Of a DNA stretch of 64,000 nt, positions 22,009 through 33,592 are shown piece after piece (within the stretch, counting starts at the first letter, position 1; the number at the start of each line of letters is the position of its first letter). Position numbers and translations under genes: made by a program. Origin of the DNA: Tubulanus polymorphus (lineage: Eukaryota; Nemertea; Palaeonemertea; Tubulaniformes; Tubulanidae); NCBI RefSeq assembly GCF_964204645.1, contig NC_134033.1:9894231-9958230 (forward strand), written 5' to 3'. The notes under the pieces are model-generated. The model searched no databases and was not told the DNA's origin. It worked only from the letters and a program-made list of their open reading frames with translations.

Positions 22009-23076
22009 CCATTCACTCGAGCTATTTCAATAGCAAAATGATAAATAGTTCTGTAGCCTTTGATTTTCTTATGAGGAAATCGGTAGTAAGACGTGAGTTG
22101 GTCAAGGCGGTCTACCCCTGAAATGAATGTGTTGTACTGGACAATAAGATATGGTTTTTTTATTGTTCTTTATCCATTAGCAGCCTCCCTAGAACAAATT
22201 CTGCTGTCAACCGTACCCGCACTATGGATAATAGATAATACATGGACACGTTCCGTGTCCTGCCAAGCAACAGCGATCAAGTCTCCTTTTTATAAAATTT
22301 TGGGGATCGCCTTTTTTTTTCATTTTTCCCTCGGAAAATTGGTGTGGTAAACCCTTTCGGTAAGCTCGAACAGTGCCACATGCACCAACCCCATTCCTCT
22401 GTAATTCCTCAAGTAAAGATACCGATGTATAAAAGTCCATATAGACGTGGTGACTGGTTTTTCTGTGGCTGAGAGAATTTATCAAGTCGATAACTACTTT
22501 TTCCGTAGATGTGTGATTCTCATCGGCATTCGATTTTCCGGTATAACAATTCCAATATAAGCATTAGCCAGTCGAAGCATCACGCACCATCCAAAATTTG
22601 ATACCAAACGTTTTCGGGTTTTTTGGCAGATACTGTTTATGATACAGATGTCCTTTGAATGGGACAAGACTTTCATCTATAGACAGTTCTTTTCCAGGCT
22701 GGAAACATTCAAGGTATGTTGGAAATGTTGCATCGATTATAGGTCTAACTTTGTACAATGGGTCGTAAATTGGTTGACCATGAGCCACTTGAGTCAAATA
22801 ATCAGAAAAGTGCAGGAATGTGTTTATCAATTTGAATTTATTGATAGGCATGATGTTATCGAATCCTGGTGTATGCAAATGAGGGGTCGTCTCCCAGTAG
22901 TCTGCAGTACTGCGTTTAGTAACCAGTCCAGTCCAGTCTTGATTTCTAGGGCCGTAAAAGCTTTTATGACACTTTCAGTAACATCCTCCCATTTCAAGAA
23001 CCTAGAATATGGAGGGAGCTCCACTGGAGGGAGCTCCGAAGTCGCCGATCGGCGACCGCAACCAGTTAAGATTTAA
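21672..23076 (-). pseudogene. piggyBac-type transposase, long decayed copy
   Basis: Minus-strand blocks in family order: LPPYSRFLKWEDVTESV (about 23010), FDNIMPINKFKLINTFLHFSD (about 22860), SIDESLVPFKGHLYHKQYLP (about 22670, the DES block with the first catalytic Asp), FGIKFWMVRDASTG (about 22580), MDFYTSVSLLEEL (about 22420), GTVRAYRKGLPHQF (about 22360), YNTFISGVDRLDQL (about 22120), and the Cys/His finger CVVCSDRHGG to FERYHTL (about 21800-21690). Frame changes and stops lie near 22560, 22490, 22200 and 21900. It sits between the two halves of a gypsy Gag, consistent with insertion into that element. Confidence 0.88.
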
Positions 23077-23141
23077 GCATGAGCTTATAATCGCCAGGCG
23101 ATTTTGTTAAGGACATACAGTCTTTAATCGCTACCAAGAAT

Positions 23142-23486
23142 TCATCTTAAGTCAGTTTGTCTGACAGGTAAAGGTGATGGCCAGATGTGACCATGATCCA
23201 TATACATCAAAAGATGATCCTTCTGCACGGAAGGATCAGTTATCCCCATGAGTTTGCAGTAACTGTCAAATCTCTCGAGCCATACCTTAAAATTGTGGCC
23301 AGCGCTGTAGGTTTTTGGCGCAGGTACCTTGACCTTGATGTTGTGCCTAGGTTTGGCCGGCTCAGAGGGTGATTCGGACCTCCTATTTTTAATTTTATGC
23401 TCCACATATTGTGTAACAGATGTGAGGAACTGATTCACGTCGAAGTGACTGGCATCTTGTTCAGAATGTTCCCCCGGCATCGACAT
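23142..23486 (-). pseudogene. Ty3/gypsy Gag N-terminal fragment
   Basis: A 114-residue frame starting MSMPGEHSEQDASHF with VKVPAPKTYSAGHNFKVWLE and KDHLLMYMD. It aligns block for block with the Gag at 12988-12750 (IPAPKSYTKGLNFRVWLK, LHLLMRLDH). It lies about 330 bases after an LTR and PBS on the same strand, the normal place for gag. It stops at the piggyBac copy; the missing remainder is on the other strand at 18230. Confidence 0.8.
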
Positions 23487-23810
23487 TATAAGTACAAGTC
23501 AGTTAATTCAACTCAGTCACAATATTAAAGAAAAGATAAACCAAAGTCCAGTTTTTTCTTATACTGCTCTCTCCAGCAATGGCTATAATAGTAATTTTCT
23601 TTTCTAATTTTCTCTAGTTCCAATTCTGATCAAATAATGGATATGACAAGTTAACGGTTTTAACTGCTATGAGTGTCCGTTATAAGTCTTTCAAGTATTT
23701 TCTAATCAGTAACGGTAAACGTGGTTTGCTCAGACTAGGTTCCCAGCGTGGGGCCGCATTAAATTAAAAAGACCATAAAATACATGACAATCGAAATAAA
23801 ATCCCATTTT

Positions 23811-23820
23811 GCTGCCACCA
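23811..23820 (-). other. Primer-binding site of the split gypsy element
   Basis: TGGTGGCAGC immediately inside the LTR edge, identical to the first ten bases of the likely PBS at 4191-4200. Confidence 0.7.
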
Positions 23821-24055
23821 GTGTAACAATTGTCATCTTGGGGTATTCTTATGGATATATCCGGGTTAATTGCCGCTGTAATAGGGTCCGATAATAGTTT
23901 CGAAGCGGGAAAATAGAACCACACACAACTCACCAGGACAATGGATTCTTTTCAAGAGAGCAATAGATACGCCACCTATCGTTAACATTTATCGTTACAA
24001 ATACAAATACATTTTTTAATAAAACATTATAATGTCGGCAGCCACACCGTTACAC
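23821..24055 (-). repeat. 5' LTR of the split gypsy element
   Basis: Read on the minus strand it begins GTGTAACGGT and ends TTGTTACAC, so its ends are inverted repeats. The PBS follows directly. The five bases outside its start are TGATG (24056-24060 complemented), the same as outside the plus-strand LTR. Confidence 0.88.
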
Positions 24056-24249
24056 CATCATTGTTGTGGTTGAGCAACTTTGCTCCATCTTGTTTTCCGC
24101 ATGTCACATCGTTCCGTGATGTGTTTTTGCATAGATTACACCATTTCTTGCCGTTGTAATTATTCCTGCTTTTGGTATAACTATTAACCTAACCGAACCT
24201 GCAATTTCTCGCGAAGTGTCTGGGTTGATTTATATTGCATTTATAATGC

Positions 24250-24830
24250 AGTTTCTCACTGCCGATTGTATTCATGATCGAATCGTCTCGATTGCATCTA
24301 CTGGCTCGCTCTGTCTCGTCAAAACTACGCAAAGCATCTTAAAAATCAGTAAACCTCTGTTCTTTGTCACTTTGTGTAATAACTACGGTAAAGGGTTTAA
24401 ACGATTCTGGTAACCCTTTGATTACCATTGCAACTAAAAGATTATCGCTGATAGTTCCACCGGCATCTCTAAAGGATGTTGCAGCCTTTTCAGCCCTCAA
24501 AACATAGTCCGTTACCGATTCTTGTCTTAATTTCGACAGAAAAGTAAGTTCTGTATATAGGGAAATAATGCTTGGTTTTTCCCTTACCTTTGGACAAACT
24601 AAATTTTGTGTGGGTGCGGCTGCCTTCATTGCGCCAATTCCATGATCTGCCGCAGACTGAAACCTTTTGATTGACTCATTGAGGTTAAATCTTACATTTT
24701 GCTCGGTGCATCTTCCACAGATGTAAACAAATTTGCTTCTTGCCAGACATTGAAGATGTTGAAGCGTGAGACCTTCACGGTTCACATTTCTCACAGAAAA
24801 CTGTTCCATCTTTGCATTCAGGCACTGCAC
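24250..24830 (-). pseudogene. Retrotransposon Gag (UBN2-like) fragment
   Basis: The 163-residue frame contains LYTELTFLSKLRQESVTDYV, RAEKAATSFRDAGGTISDN, and MVIKGLPESFKPFTVV, the pattern of UBN2-type gag proteins seen in copia-like elements. An upstream part has CX2C pairs (YICGRC). After the frame ends, VDAIETIRS reads in another frame, showing a shift. No protease or pol was found nearby. Confidence 0.6.
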
Positions 24831-26665
24831 GGATAGACTACCATCTCGTTATGTAAGTCAGGCTGTGTAAAAACTTTTCTTGGACACTGTATATATTCGT
24901 TGTCAAAGGATTGTTGGATATGATCTCACTATCAAAATATGTCCCTTTATATTACAGCTGGGATACATTCTGTTCACCAATTATTTATATTTTTATATTT
25001 TTTTGTTTTTGTGTGATGTATGCTAAATGATTACCAACTAATTTACCTGGTGGTTTGCTGATCATTTAACAGGATCTAACATTCTGAGAATTTAAGTAGT
25101 TATTTGCCTAAATTGAGTGACTAGATTCCAGTTCACTCAGGTCAAGGCAAACTATTGCTCTTTTGATCTATCGAAGTGTGTACTAATTAACCAAAAAATT
25201 CATTTAATTTGAATGACTAGATTTCAACTTAAATTTTGCACAGGCAAACTAATTCTCTTTTGTTTCTTGCTTCAAAATATGCTTGATGACATAAGGCAGC
25301 CAGAGACATGACATTGTAAAAGTTTTAATTCCATAGAATTGGAAAAAATAATAGAATTACGACAGTGTATGTTACATTTAACTTTGCATGTGTATTTCAA
25401 GTATATGATACGATGAATTCAATCTTTTTACGTGTTTGCTGCCATTTAGCTTCTACGGTCCGGTCGCCATTGCCAATGCTAATTTTTGAAATTATACAAT
25501 TTATGTGCTGCCAGCACTATTTGTAGATTGATAAACCAATACACTGATCTATCTTAGTGAAAAAAATCAACGCCAATACACGGCACCAAAATGTATGAAT
25601 TATGAGTAGAATCCTAGAGACGGAGTTACAGAATACGTGGTTCTAGATGAACGCTATACTGCAAGTGATTTATTTTCTTATTCTCACGAATGCGTACAAA
25701 TGTGATACAGATGTTAAGATTAAATAGGTTACATGAGTCATACTTCAAGTCTTTCTTGACATTAACTCGTCACTGGCAATGGTGAAGAGATTCTCTATTT
25801 TTTCCTGTCCCCATTGCCAGCGAAAAGTGTGAAAAATCAAATAGAAATCTAAAAGAAAAAAAGTTTCATCCTGAAAATGATATAGAATGATTTTAGTCGT
25901 TATATACTCTCCAACTATTGGCCGGAAAAAATGCTAAAATTCTTTGCTTTCTGAAGATTTTTATTTAAAAAATTCAAGTGTGCACCGGACTTCAGTTCTC
26001 CCCATAAATAGTATCTTAGTCTATCCATACTGCCAGACAATTCTTAGCTGGTTTCTCGCCTCTGCCAGTTTGTTCATAAAGCTATGAAATGACGTTGAAT
26101 CAATGATGATATAACTCGTCATGGCAAACAGCAGTACACCCACCATGACGATTTATCTCGTCAGCTGCAGTGAACGTGTTAATGAGTTAAAATGCAACAA
26201 AATCTCAATCACAATTCAACTAATATTCTGATAGATTTCACAAATTAAGATACATTGAATTATGATATTTTTCTGAAAAAACCTGTCATGTCGACAGTTA
26301 CCAATAGATGTCATTGTAAATTACCCTGAATTATAAACATTTACTTTTGTAAATGGCGGTAGCCATTTGAATGACGGTTGAAAGTTATAAACAACGAAAG
26401 GTACGGGTTGGTAAGTATAGGGTACCCAGGATCTTTTGCGGGAAGGGGCATCATGAAAATTGTAAATGATAAACTGCTTAAGCGCGTAACGAATATAACG
26501 ATATGAAGTGAAGCACAGGAGGACACGAGAGGGAGATGTGTCCCCTCTCCCCGCGCAGCGAAAAATTTTGGAAACAAGTCTGTGAGGCTAATGGGTTATT
26601 ATTTATGTTATTGATGTCATAATCAAGGATCATGTTTATAAATGAATTATTGTTAATACTTTTAG
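24831..26665. other. Noncoding stretch, probably ABCC intron
   Basis: AT-rich with no exon recognised. From about 25760 to 26183 the ends (TTAACTCGTCACTGGCA on the left, complement of CAGTGAACGTGTTAA on the right) suggest a degenerate TTAA-flanked MITE, weakly supported. Confidence 0.3.
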
Positions 26666-26876
26666 GTGAGGAGTGGCGTGATCAAGGCTTACTTATCAGC
26701 TCATGGTTTCACAACGTCAATATGCATTTTGGTTGTGTTTATTTTTGTGCAAATCTCAATGATTGGACAGGATATATGGCTGCGGAATTGGAGTGATCAA
26801 TTTACAGCTAATTCTACTCATCAGAATGAGACAATTCATCAGTTACAAGTGTATGCATCTTTTATGTTTGTGCAAG
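26666..26876 (+). CDS. ABCC-type transporter, exon (start of second transmembrane domain)
   Basis: Starts after TTTTAG and ends before GTAACA, phase 1. It encodes VRSGVIKAYLSAHGF, a hydrophobic helix, then IGQDIWLRNWSDQF and YASFMFVQ. This matches the first helix of TMD2 in ABCC (multidrug-resistance-associated) proteins, where an S-x-Y-W-L-S-x-W motif follows the first helix. The extracellular loop holds NST and NET N-glycosylation motifs. The product exports organic anions or conjugates in known relatives; the substrate here is unknown. No upstream exon for NBD1 was identified in the window. Confidence 0.85.
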
Positions 26877-27956
26877 GTAACATTTATTTGATATTCCATA
26901 TGAATATGTATATGGCATGGCCAAACTAGGTCATGATGTCATCTAAGATGGCCAACTGTGACTTCACTAAGCACCTGACCTGCAGACGGGCTTGGATACA
27001 TTCATATTTTGTATTTTCTCGCCACCAGGGGATATTGAATATCAAATCATATATACATTGGGTATTTGTATTGGTATGTTGATGTTTTAAATGATTGTTT
27101 TGATTTTCAAGGCCATAGGCTTCTGTATTCATTCCCTAGGATTCGTTGTTTGGCATAATATTGTGGCGTTTCTATTTTTGGTATCGCATATTTTATTACG
27201 ACAGTTGTACAGTTATAGCTCACAGTAATTTCTATTATTTGTGTTTGGTTTCGAAGGTTGTTGGTTTCTGTATAGTATGTTCACTAAAAGGAGTTTTGAA
27301 ATAGAGAGTCCAGCATTACAATCATCTATCCTGGTGGTTTTCCTGGACCCCTAGTAATCATTTTGATCTGCAAATCTGCATTTACTTAGTTGCTGCTTAA
27401 TAATGAGCATATCAAATGTCTAAGTTTAGATGACAACTGGTTGATCATGTGTACACACTGTCCTTATTGTCTCTTGAATGATCATGAGCTGTGCACATGC
27501 ACTTTCAATTAGACTTTCCCCGTTGAAAATCTCACAATTTGTAACAGTAGACCTCATGAAGTATGACGGCATGGAGAAAATGGACCAAATTAACAGGTTT
27601 CTTAGAGAAATATAGACATGTTCATTTGAGGTGAGATTAGGATGTAGAGGATGAAAGACAAAATAGGCACACTCATTTTGTTGTGGTGACAGCAAGTCTT
27701 TTCATATACTGCATTTGTTTTTATTTTGCTATTGTAATGGCCAAAATGGATCATGGCTGGTCCACAAATTTGGATGAATTCAATGAAATGTGTTCAGCAG
27801 ATGAACATACATTTTCTGTCGCTTTTTCGTACATTGTATTTCACAGTTTCTAATCCAGTGCTTGCACTTTCCATGTTGTCTGGTCACTTTTATGCAGGCC
27901 ATAACAGAATGTTGGAAAGTTTGCCCATCTTCCAGGTGAGCAGCAGTGTGTGAATA
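26877..27956. other. ABCC intron, unique part
   Basis: No exon recognised. Around 27023-27040 (GCCACCAGGGGATATTGAAT) it carries a diverged piece of the dispersed repeat also found at 63.7-63.9 kb. Confidence 0.4.
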
Positions 27957-29523
27957 CAGGGTTCGTCGCGGTGCTTGAAAAGCTTGAAATGGCTTGAATT
28001 TGAGAAATACTACTCAAGCCCTTGAAAAAAGCTTGAAATAATTATTTTTGACTTGAAATAAAAAGATATGGCTTGAAATGCTTGATTTTCTCAAATTTCC
28101 TTCTTCGCGAATTTTTTTCAATGAAATCGCAGACAGAATACGTTCTTGAGTCGTTTTTATGCGTGCATCCATAAAGAAATTAATTGAATTGTATTGAATC
28201 GCGAGACTCGCTTGCACTGCGACTTGTGGTGAAACTCTCCGGTGTCTGGAGACTTGAACATATGGGGAAATTTCAGTCATGCATGTTATCGAGCATTGAT
28301 GTAAAATGGCATTGAAATCCCACACCAGGTGTGGGAGCCATGTTGAAGGCACGGCGACCTAGTCAAATTCATTTAACATTACAAATTTCGTATTAGGCCA
28401 TCCCAAAATAATGGTCTGTTTGTCGTCACCCGACCAACCCGACTTCAAAGGTACTGAGTGGAAACTTTTTTCTTGGATTCATTGAAATAAATTTTATTTT
28501 TGATACAAATGTAATGTTATAGCGTGCATATATTCAATCTACTGTTTCATTTTGAACGCAGATTTGGGATATTGTTTCCAATAAAAGAGGTGATAAATTT
28601 GTTATAAACTGGTGTGATAAACTGGTTTCATCTCTCAGGGATGAGAATTCCATGAGAATTCCCTGCGGATCCGCAGATTTCGGTATTGAAAAATATCAAT
28701 TTTCTAAATAGTCCAAAAATGATGTAAAAGTATGGGGGGTGATGATTCAATTGGTCTGGCGCGATCGGTAATCAGGTGAACCGTAAAAGCGTTCAGATCC
28801 TGTTTTACTTATCGTCGCGTAAAAGTATCGCATTTCAATGCATATTCATTGCAACACTTGATTTTGTATCTACTACGATGAGTGTGAATGAATTTTATCG
28901 ATCGGTTGCAGACACATGCACGCAGCAACAGTAGTAATGTACATAGGCCTACTTACTGTTGCCGCGCGTGTGTGGCGAACGCCTTCAGATATTATACACT
29001 ACTGGGTGATGATTTTTAGTGAGCATTCATCGGCGCGTTTTAACTGCAATAATTCAGGACTCGACCCGTAATGCATGAGATGCTGAATGTCATCGAATGA
29101 GGATGTACCACATTGGAACTAGCCATTACCTTCCAAAATATAATAGTCGTTCATGGGTTCAAGATCGCTCTAAGTGCTCGGAAAACGCATTAAATTTCTC
29201 AAATTTTCCTTCGACGCTCGTGAGTGCTGACGGCTTAGCCGTCAGCTGGTTCGCGTGTGCAACTCAACAACAACAAAACCTGCAGATTTTATAGGTCGGC
29301 GTTCTCATTTCTGATCTCTAACAGAATCATATCAACTCGGAGGTTCCACTGGAATCGAAATTTTACCTCTTTTTTAACATTTTTTACAAACCTGTTAAAA
29401 ATAGGCAAATGGCTGCGACTATCAAAAATTGCTTCCAACGTGCCTGAAAAAATAGCTTGAAAATGGTATAAATCTAGCTTGAAATGGCTTGAATTTCACC
29501 TGAGCTTGAGACAATGAACCCTG
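27957..29523. mobile_element. hAT-like non-autonomous element, 1.57 kb
   Basis: Ends are CAGGGTTCGTCGCGG and the complement of ...GAACCCTG, flanked by the direct repeat GAATA (27952-27956 and 29524-29528). Subterminal DNA is packed with copies of GGCTTGAA. No transposase frame is readable. A 5 bp target duplication is short for hAT elements (usually 8, some groups 5), so the superfamily is tentative. It is related in its termini to 34951-36017. Confidence 0.75.
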
Positions 29524-30246
29524 GAATAATCCAGAACACTACTGCAATGCTGAAAATGGATTTGATGTACAGTATTATTTACTGTTCACATGAAGTATGT
29601 GAATAAAGTTAATAAGATACACACATTAGTTTGATTAATCATACGTACACAAATTGTTTAATTTATTTAGAGTGTAACAGTAAAATATGCTCTCATGATG
29701 ATGGCCTTCAAGGTATTTGTTGAGAACATGCTGCCCCATGTCTACTATCGGATAGTCGGTTATCGCACCTTAAATAGTATCATATTTGAAATAAAAACCT
29801 TTGGTTTCGTTAGGCCGATCCAAGGATTTGGTGATTTCGTTAGGCCGATCCAAGGATTTGGGATAGCCAGTTTCAATGTAGCCTAACTTATAATGCCCCT
29901 AAAAGCAACTTTGATCAGAACTACTAGTAGAATTTGAGTTGCACTCATATGTGGTAAATGGATAATGAAATCGAAATACACAATACACACATTTGAAAGA
30001 TAAAAAATTTAATTCATTTGATCAAAATGGTACTTGAAACTTGAAATTTATTCCATCAAAAATTAAAAGACTTTCTTTCACTCTAGAGAGTTTTGTCAGG
30101 TGTGTTTAATCAAATACAAACCTGTTTTGATACCAGAAAAACCGTAGAAATCTTCAGAGGGTTAATGTACTCTCGAGCAAGCTTTTCTTGTCCATGGCAC
30201 CTTTTGAGTTATCTCAAAGGAATATTTTATACCTTTTTATTTCTAG
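29524..30246. other. ABCC intron with a 30 bp tandem duplication
   Basis: TTTCGTTAGGCCGATCCAAG and the next seven bases occur twice at about 29806-29862, separated by three bases. A frame running into the next exon from 30093 is intron read-through; the true acceptor is TTTCTAG at 30246. Confidence 0.5.
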
Positions 30247-30557
30247 CTTTGTTAGTTATGTTAAGCAGTGTACTATTGTCTCTGTCTTCTGTCAAAGCTG
30301 CTTCGGCTCTACATCGAACCCTTATGCTACGTATCTTCCACGCGCCAATGACATTTTTTGACACAACTCCTATTGGTCGAATACTGAATCGCTTTACAAA
30401 GGATATTGACACCGTGGATGTGTTAATTCATGAATCGGTGGATGAATTTCTGCGACGGGGAGGTGCTGTTGTTGGAAGTGTTGTTGTTATTGCAATTGGT
30501 ACACCATTGTTTTTATCCTTGCTTATACCTCTTGCCATCGTCTTCATTATATTACAG
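30247..30557 (+). CDS. ABCC-type transporter, exon (TMD2 helices and coupling region)
   Basis: Acceptor TTTCTAG, donor CAG/GTAAAT, joining phase 1 to the exon before it and ending in phase 0. It encodes helix 2, then SVKAASALHRTLMLRIF, APMTFFDTTPIGRILNRFTKD and DTVDVLIHES, and the next two helices. The F-F-D-x-T-P-x-G-R-I-x-N-R-F-x-K-D run is diagnostic of ABCC proteins and forms an intracellular loop contacting the nucleotide-binding domains. No stop or shift. Confidence 0.95.
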
Positions 30558-31159
30558 GTAAATATGATCCTTTTATTGAAATCGTGAAAGTGCATTGTAG
30601 GGGTGGAAGGTCTTCCAAAGCAAAATAGATAAGACGAATCTATCTTTCTCTTGGTTCCAATGAAGTGTTTTTCTAGCTACTTTCCACTTTGAGAGACAGA
30701 TGCCCACACTTGTAGTCCTTGACATCCTTCTATTGATGGTCAGCTTGATGAAATGTAATGATTATGTCAAATTTTCACCCGATCTCAATATGCCTCTTTG
30801 CCTAGAGTTGATTGGAAATGCAGATTTTGTGCAATATTATTTTGTCAGTTTCTATAGTCAATACGAGAGGGGCATTAATGTTGTTCAAACTTAATTCATT
30901 TTCTAAGACAATATGTGTTATCCGATGTTGATAGACCATTGTAAGTGCTTGTCGACTTTCATGAAATTGATATGATACTAAATAAATATCCTGATTTAGG
31001 TAGCATGGAAAGAAATCTGCAAGAATATGCTTTTTATGCTTTAGGTTTAATTTAATGATTGCAATCTTCTGTGAAATCCTATTTTCCCGATTATTACATT
31101 TTAGGAGGATATGTGTTGTATTTGGCTTTTCGTTAATCTGATTCAGTTTGTACTTCCAG
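30558..31159. other. ABCC intron
   Basis: GT-AG bounded, 602 bases. No repeats or further coding recognised. Confidence 0.7.
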
Positions 31160-31359
31160 CGTGTTTATATGCCTACAACACGCCAGTTGACACGCCTCGA
31201 GTCAAATAGCAGATCTCCGATCTACTCACATTTCTCTGAAACTCTGTTTGGCCTATCAACTATACGAGCATTCAAGCAAGTCAACAACTTCATCGATGAA
31301 TCCCATCAAAGGATCAATGATAATAATGTGTTTCATTACCATAATATCATTTCTAATTT
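31160..31359 (+). CDS. ABCC-type transporter, exon (second intracellular loop)
   Basis: Follows ACTTCCAG and ends before GTAAGT in phase 2. It encodes RVYMPTTRQLTRLESNSRSP, then IYSHFSETLFGLSTIRAF and a stretch ending in HNIISN. R-Q-L-x-R-L-E-S-x-x-R-S-P-x-Y-S-H-F is the best conserved TMD2 motif of ABCC transporters. No lesions. Confidence 0.95.
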
Positions 31360-31653
31360 GTAAGTGATCCGCTCCAGTTACTTGAAAGAAATACTATCAA
31401 TTACTTCTTACATTCAAGTCCCCTGGTTAAAGTAAGATCAGCCTGGATTTAATGCTCTGTGTTGTCAGTTTCTGTACAATTTGCAGTATGGGACTTTCTT
31501 ACCAACATTAAACATGGATTATGGGGTTTATTCATCCATGCTTTGCATCTTGGATTCAGGGAATTGATATCTGTTTCCATTGAAACTGGTGCACTTGTAT
31601 ATAACATGGATGTTTGAACATCTCATGTGTATTTAGTTGAAGCATTTGATAGT

Positions 31654-31773
31654 CTGCTCATTACAGATGGTTGGCGACACAGCTAGAATTTATTGGAAAT
31701 CTAGTAATACTATTTGCTGTATTATTTGTGGTAATTGCTCGTGATTCTATAACTCCTGGAACAGTTGGTTTAT
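31654..31773 (+). pseudogene. Duplicated partial copy of the following ABCC exon
   Basis: Bases 31654-31773 are repeated without a difference that I can see at 31779-31898 (offset 125). The segment contains the polypyrimidine end, the CATTACAG acceptor (31665-31666) and 107 coding bases (WLATQLEFIGNLVILF onward). It lacks the last 20 coding bases and the GTAAGC donor, so splicing in this copy would need a cryptic donor. It is either a very recent tandem duplication or an assembly join of two haplotypes. Confidence 0.9.
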
Positions 31774-31791
31774 GTCACCTGCTCATTACAG

Positions 31792-31918
31792 ATGGTTGGC
31801 GACACAGCTAGAATTTATTGGAAATCTAGTAATACTATTTGCTGTATTATTTGTGGTAATTGCTCGTGATTCTATAACTCCTGGAACAGTTGGTTTATCT
31901 GTGACATACGCCATGACG
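31792..31918 (+). CDS. ABCC-type transporter, exon (TMD2 helices 4-5)
   Basis: Acceptor CATTACAG, donor ATGACG/GTAAGC. It enters in phase 2 and leaves in phase 0. It encodes WLATQLEFIGNLVILFAVLF and VVIARDSITPGTVGLSVTYA. ABCC proteins have W-L-x-x-R-L-E-x-x-G-N-x-I-V-L-F-A at this point; here Gln replaces the usual Arg before Leu-Glu. An incomplete duplicate lies immediately upstream. Confidence 0.92.
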
Positions 31919-33153
31919 GTAAGCATTGACATCTAATTTTTTTTCATCACAGGTTTGATGGCATTTCCATTTATCTAATTAGGTGGTCATCTTTGCTATA
32001 TTATGTACATTTTCTCACATTAAGGACCTCGCACCGACATATGACAGCCATATAATTCAGGGTTGTTTCTCACAAAATATGATACTGTTGATGATACATT
32101 TCAGGTCTCGAATTTGGGAAAATCAGACCTGGAGCAAGAGCATTTCAAAATGCTAAAGCAACCCAGAGCATTTTACCAAAGACCATCAGCATTTTAGAAT
32201 CCCAATTTGCCTCCGTAAATCAAAAAACCCACGGCAAAAAATGTGACACAGAATAAATGTACAGAAGAATTTTAGGGGTACTATATAATACAATGTCAGT
32301 TATTGATTAAATAGAAAGAGTGAGAGAATCCAGAACAACAAAGATACTTATTTTATTAGGATGTGATACAAAAGTAGGGGTAGGCCTAGTAATAAATCAT
32401 AAAATTAATAAAAGATAAAACCATTCCAAACTAAACAAATTTGAAGGGGATAATGCAATACTGTATTTAAGCCGATGGCAGTTTTTAGCCTAAAAATACA
32501 TAAGCTAGATCTTATGAAACTCGCCCAATTACCCTTTGTCGGATAATTTAATTCACTGATTTGTCAATTCGTTTGTCTTAATTGAGGATGTAAGAGGCTG
32601 AAAAACACTAAGCATAATAGTCACCGAGCCGATGTGTTTATTCATCGCCGTGACTATTCTATACATGCGATTATTGAAACCTATATACACAGACACATGC
32701 GCGACTCACTGCTGACGCCGCCCGTATTTCTTATAGATGTATGCTGGGCATTGTTTATCAGTAAATCTGTATGGAGCTCTGACTGAAGTTAGATAAATAG
32801 GTCAAGTGGCAGCGCTAATTTATATTTTATAATGCAGCGTCAAGAACTGCGGGTGATTGACGGCTGACCTATATTGTGAACCAGGTGTGCCGCGGGTTAT
32901 TTATATCACCTACGGCAATAATAGAAATAAATACACCGGCGGCATTTCATTGCCGCCGGTAAGGAGACCAACCAGCAGCAGTGGTTGTGTAGCCAGTGGC
33001 AAATGCCGCCGCTGCCGCCGTTAATGTCGAGGCCTGCATTTGTCATGGAGCGGATTTCCAAATGCCCGAGTCCCGCCTGTTCTACTGCCACTTGTAGTAC
33101 TGCACTGAAAGCAGCACCGATCAGCTGATTCCTTTGTTACCACAGATGACTAA
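31919..33153. other. ABCC intron with MITE-like sequence
   Basis: No coding. CAGGTCTCGAATTTGGG at 32103 and the GCATTTT-rich stretch after it look like one end of a hAT-type MITE, but no partner end was found. A GC-rich inverted pair (CCGGCGGCA and TGCCGCCGG) lies near 32937-32960. Confidence 0.35.
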
Positions 33154-33592
33154 AAACAAACGATCAATTAAGAACACTGATAGCATTTATTAACCAGATG
33201 AATGTCTCTAATGATTCAGCACTACCGACTGAATATATACAGGATATAAATTTATATATACTAACATAACTAATTTTCAGCTACATTACATGTCACATGA
33301 TAATACTCTGAGCCAATATTTAAATCATCAAGAAAAAAAGGCGGGAACTAGAAATGGCGGGAATCTAGTTAATTTCGGAAATAAACCGGGCCAGGCCAGG
33401 CCTAAATCAATGCATTACAATAAACAATACAAGGATATACATAATAATATACAAACAATATAGAAGACAACTCACCTAAATAAACAAACGATCAATTAAG
33501 AACACTGATAGCATTTATTAACCAGATGAATGTCTCTAATGATTCAGCACTACCGACTGAATATATACAGGATATACATTTATATATACCCA
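33154..33592. repeat. 111 bp direct repeat pair, offset 328
   Basis: 33154-33264 recurs at 33482-33592 with a single-base difference near the end (GATATAAATT against GATATACATT). The unit begins AAACAAACGATCAATT. The spacer has no coding and no LTR signals. Confidence 0.85.

Noticed and set aside
30093-30246. Upstream extension of the ABCC exon frame
   Set aside because: The acceptor at 30246 joins in phase to the previous exon and restores the ABCC alignment; the extension does not align.
33154-33592. 111 bp direct repeats as LTRs of a tiny retroelement
   Set aside because: No TG/CA ends, no PBS or polypurine tract, and the 217 bp spacer is noncoding; a simple duplication is likelier.
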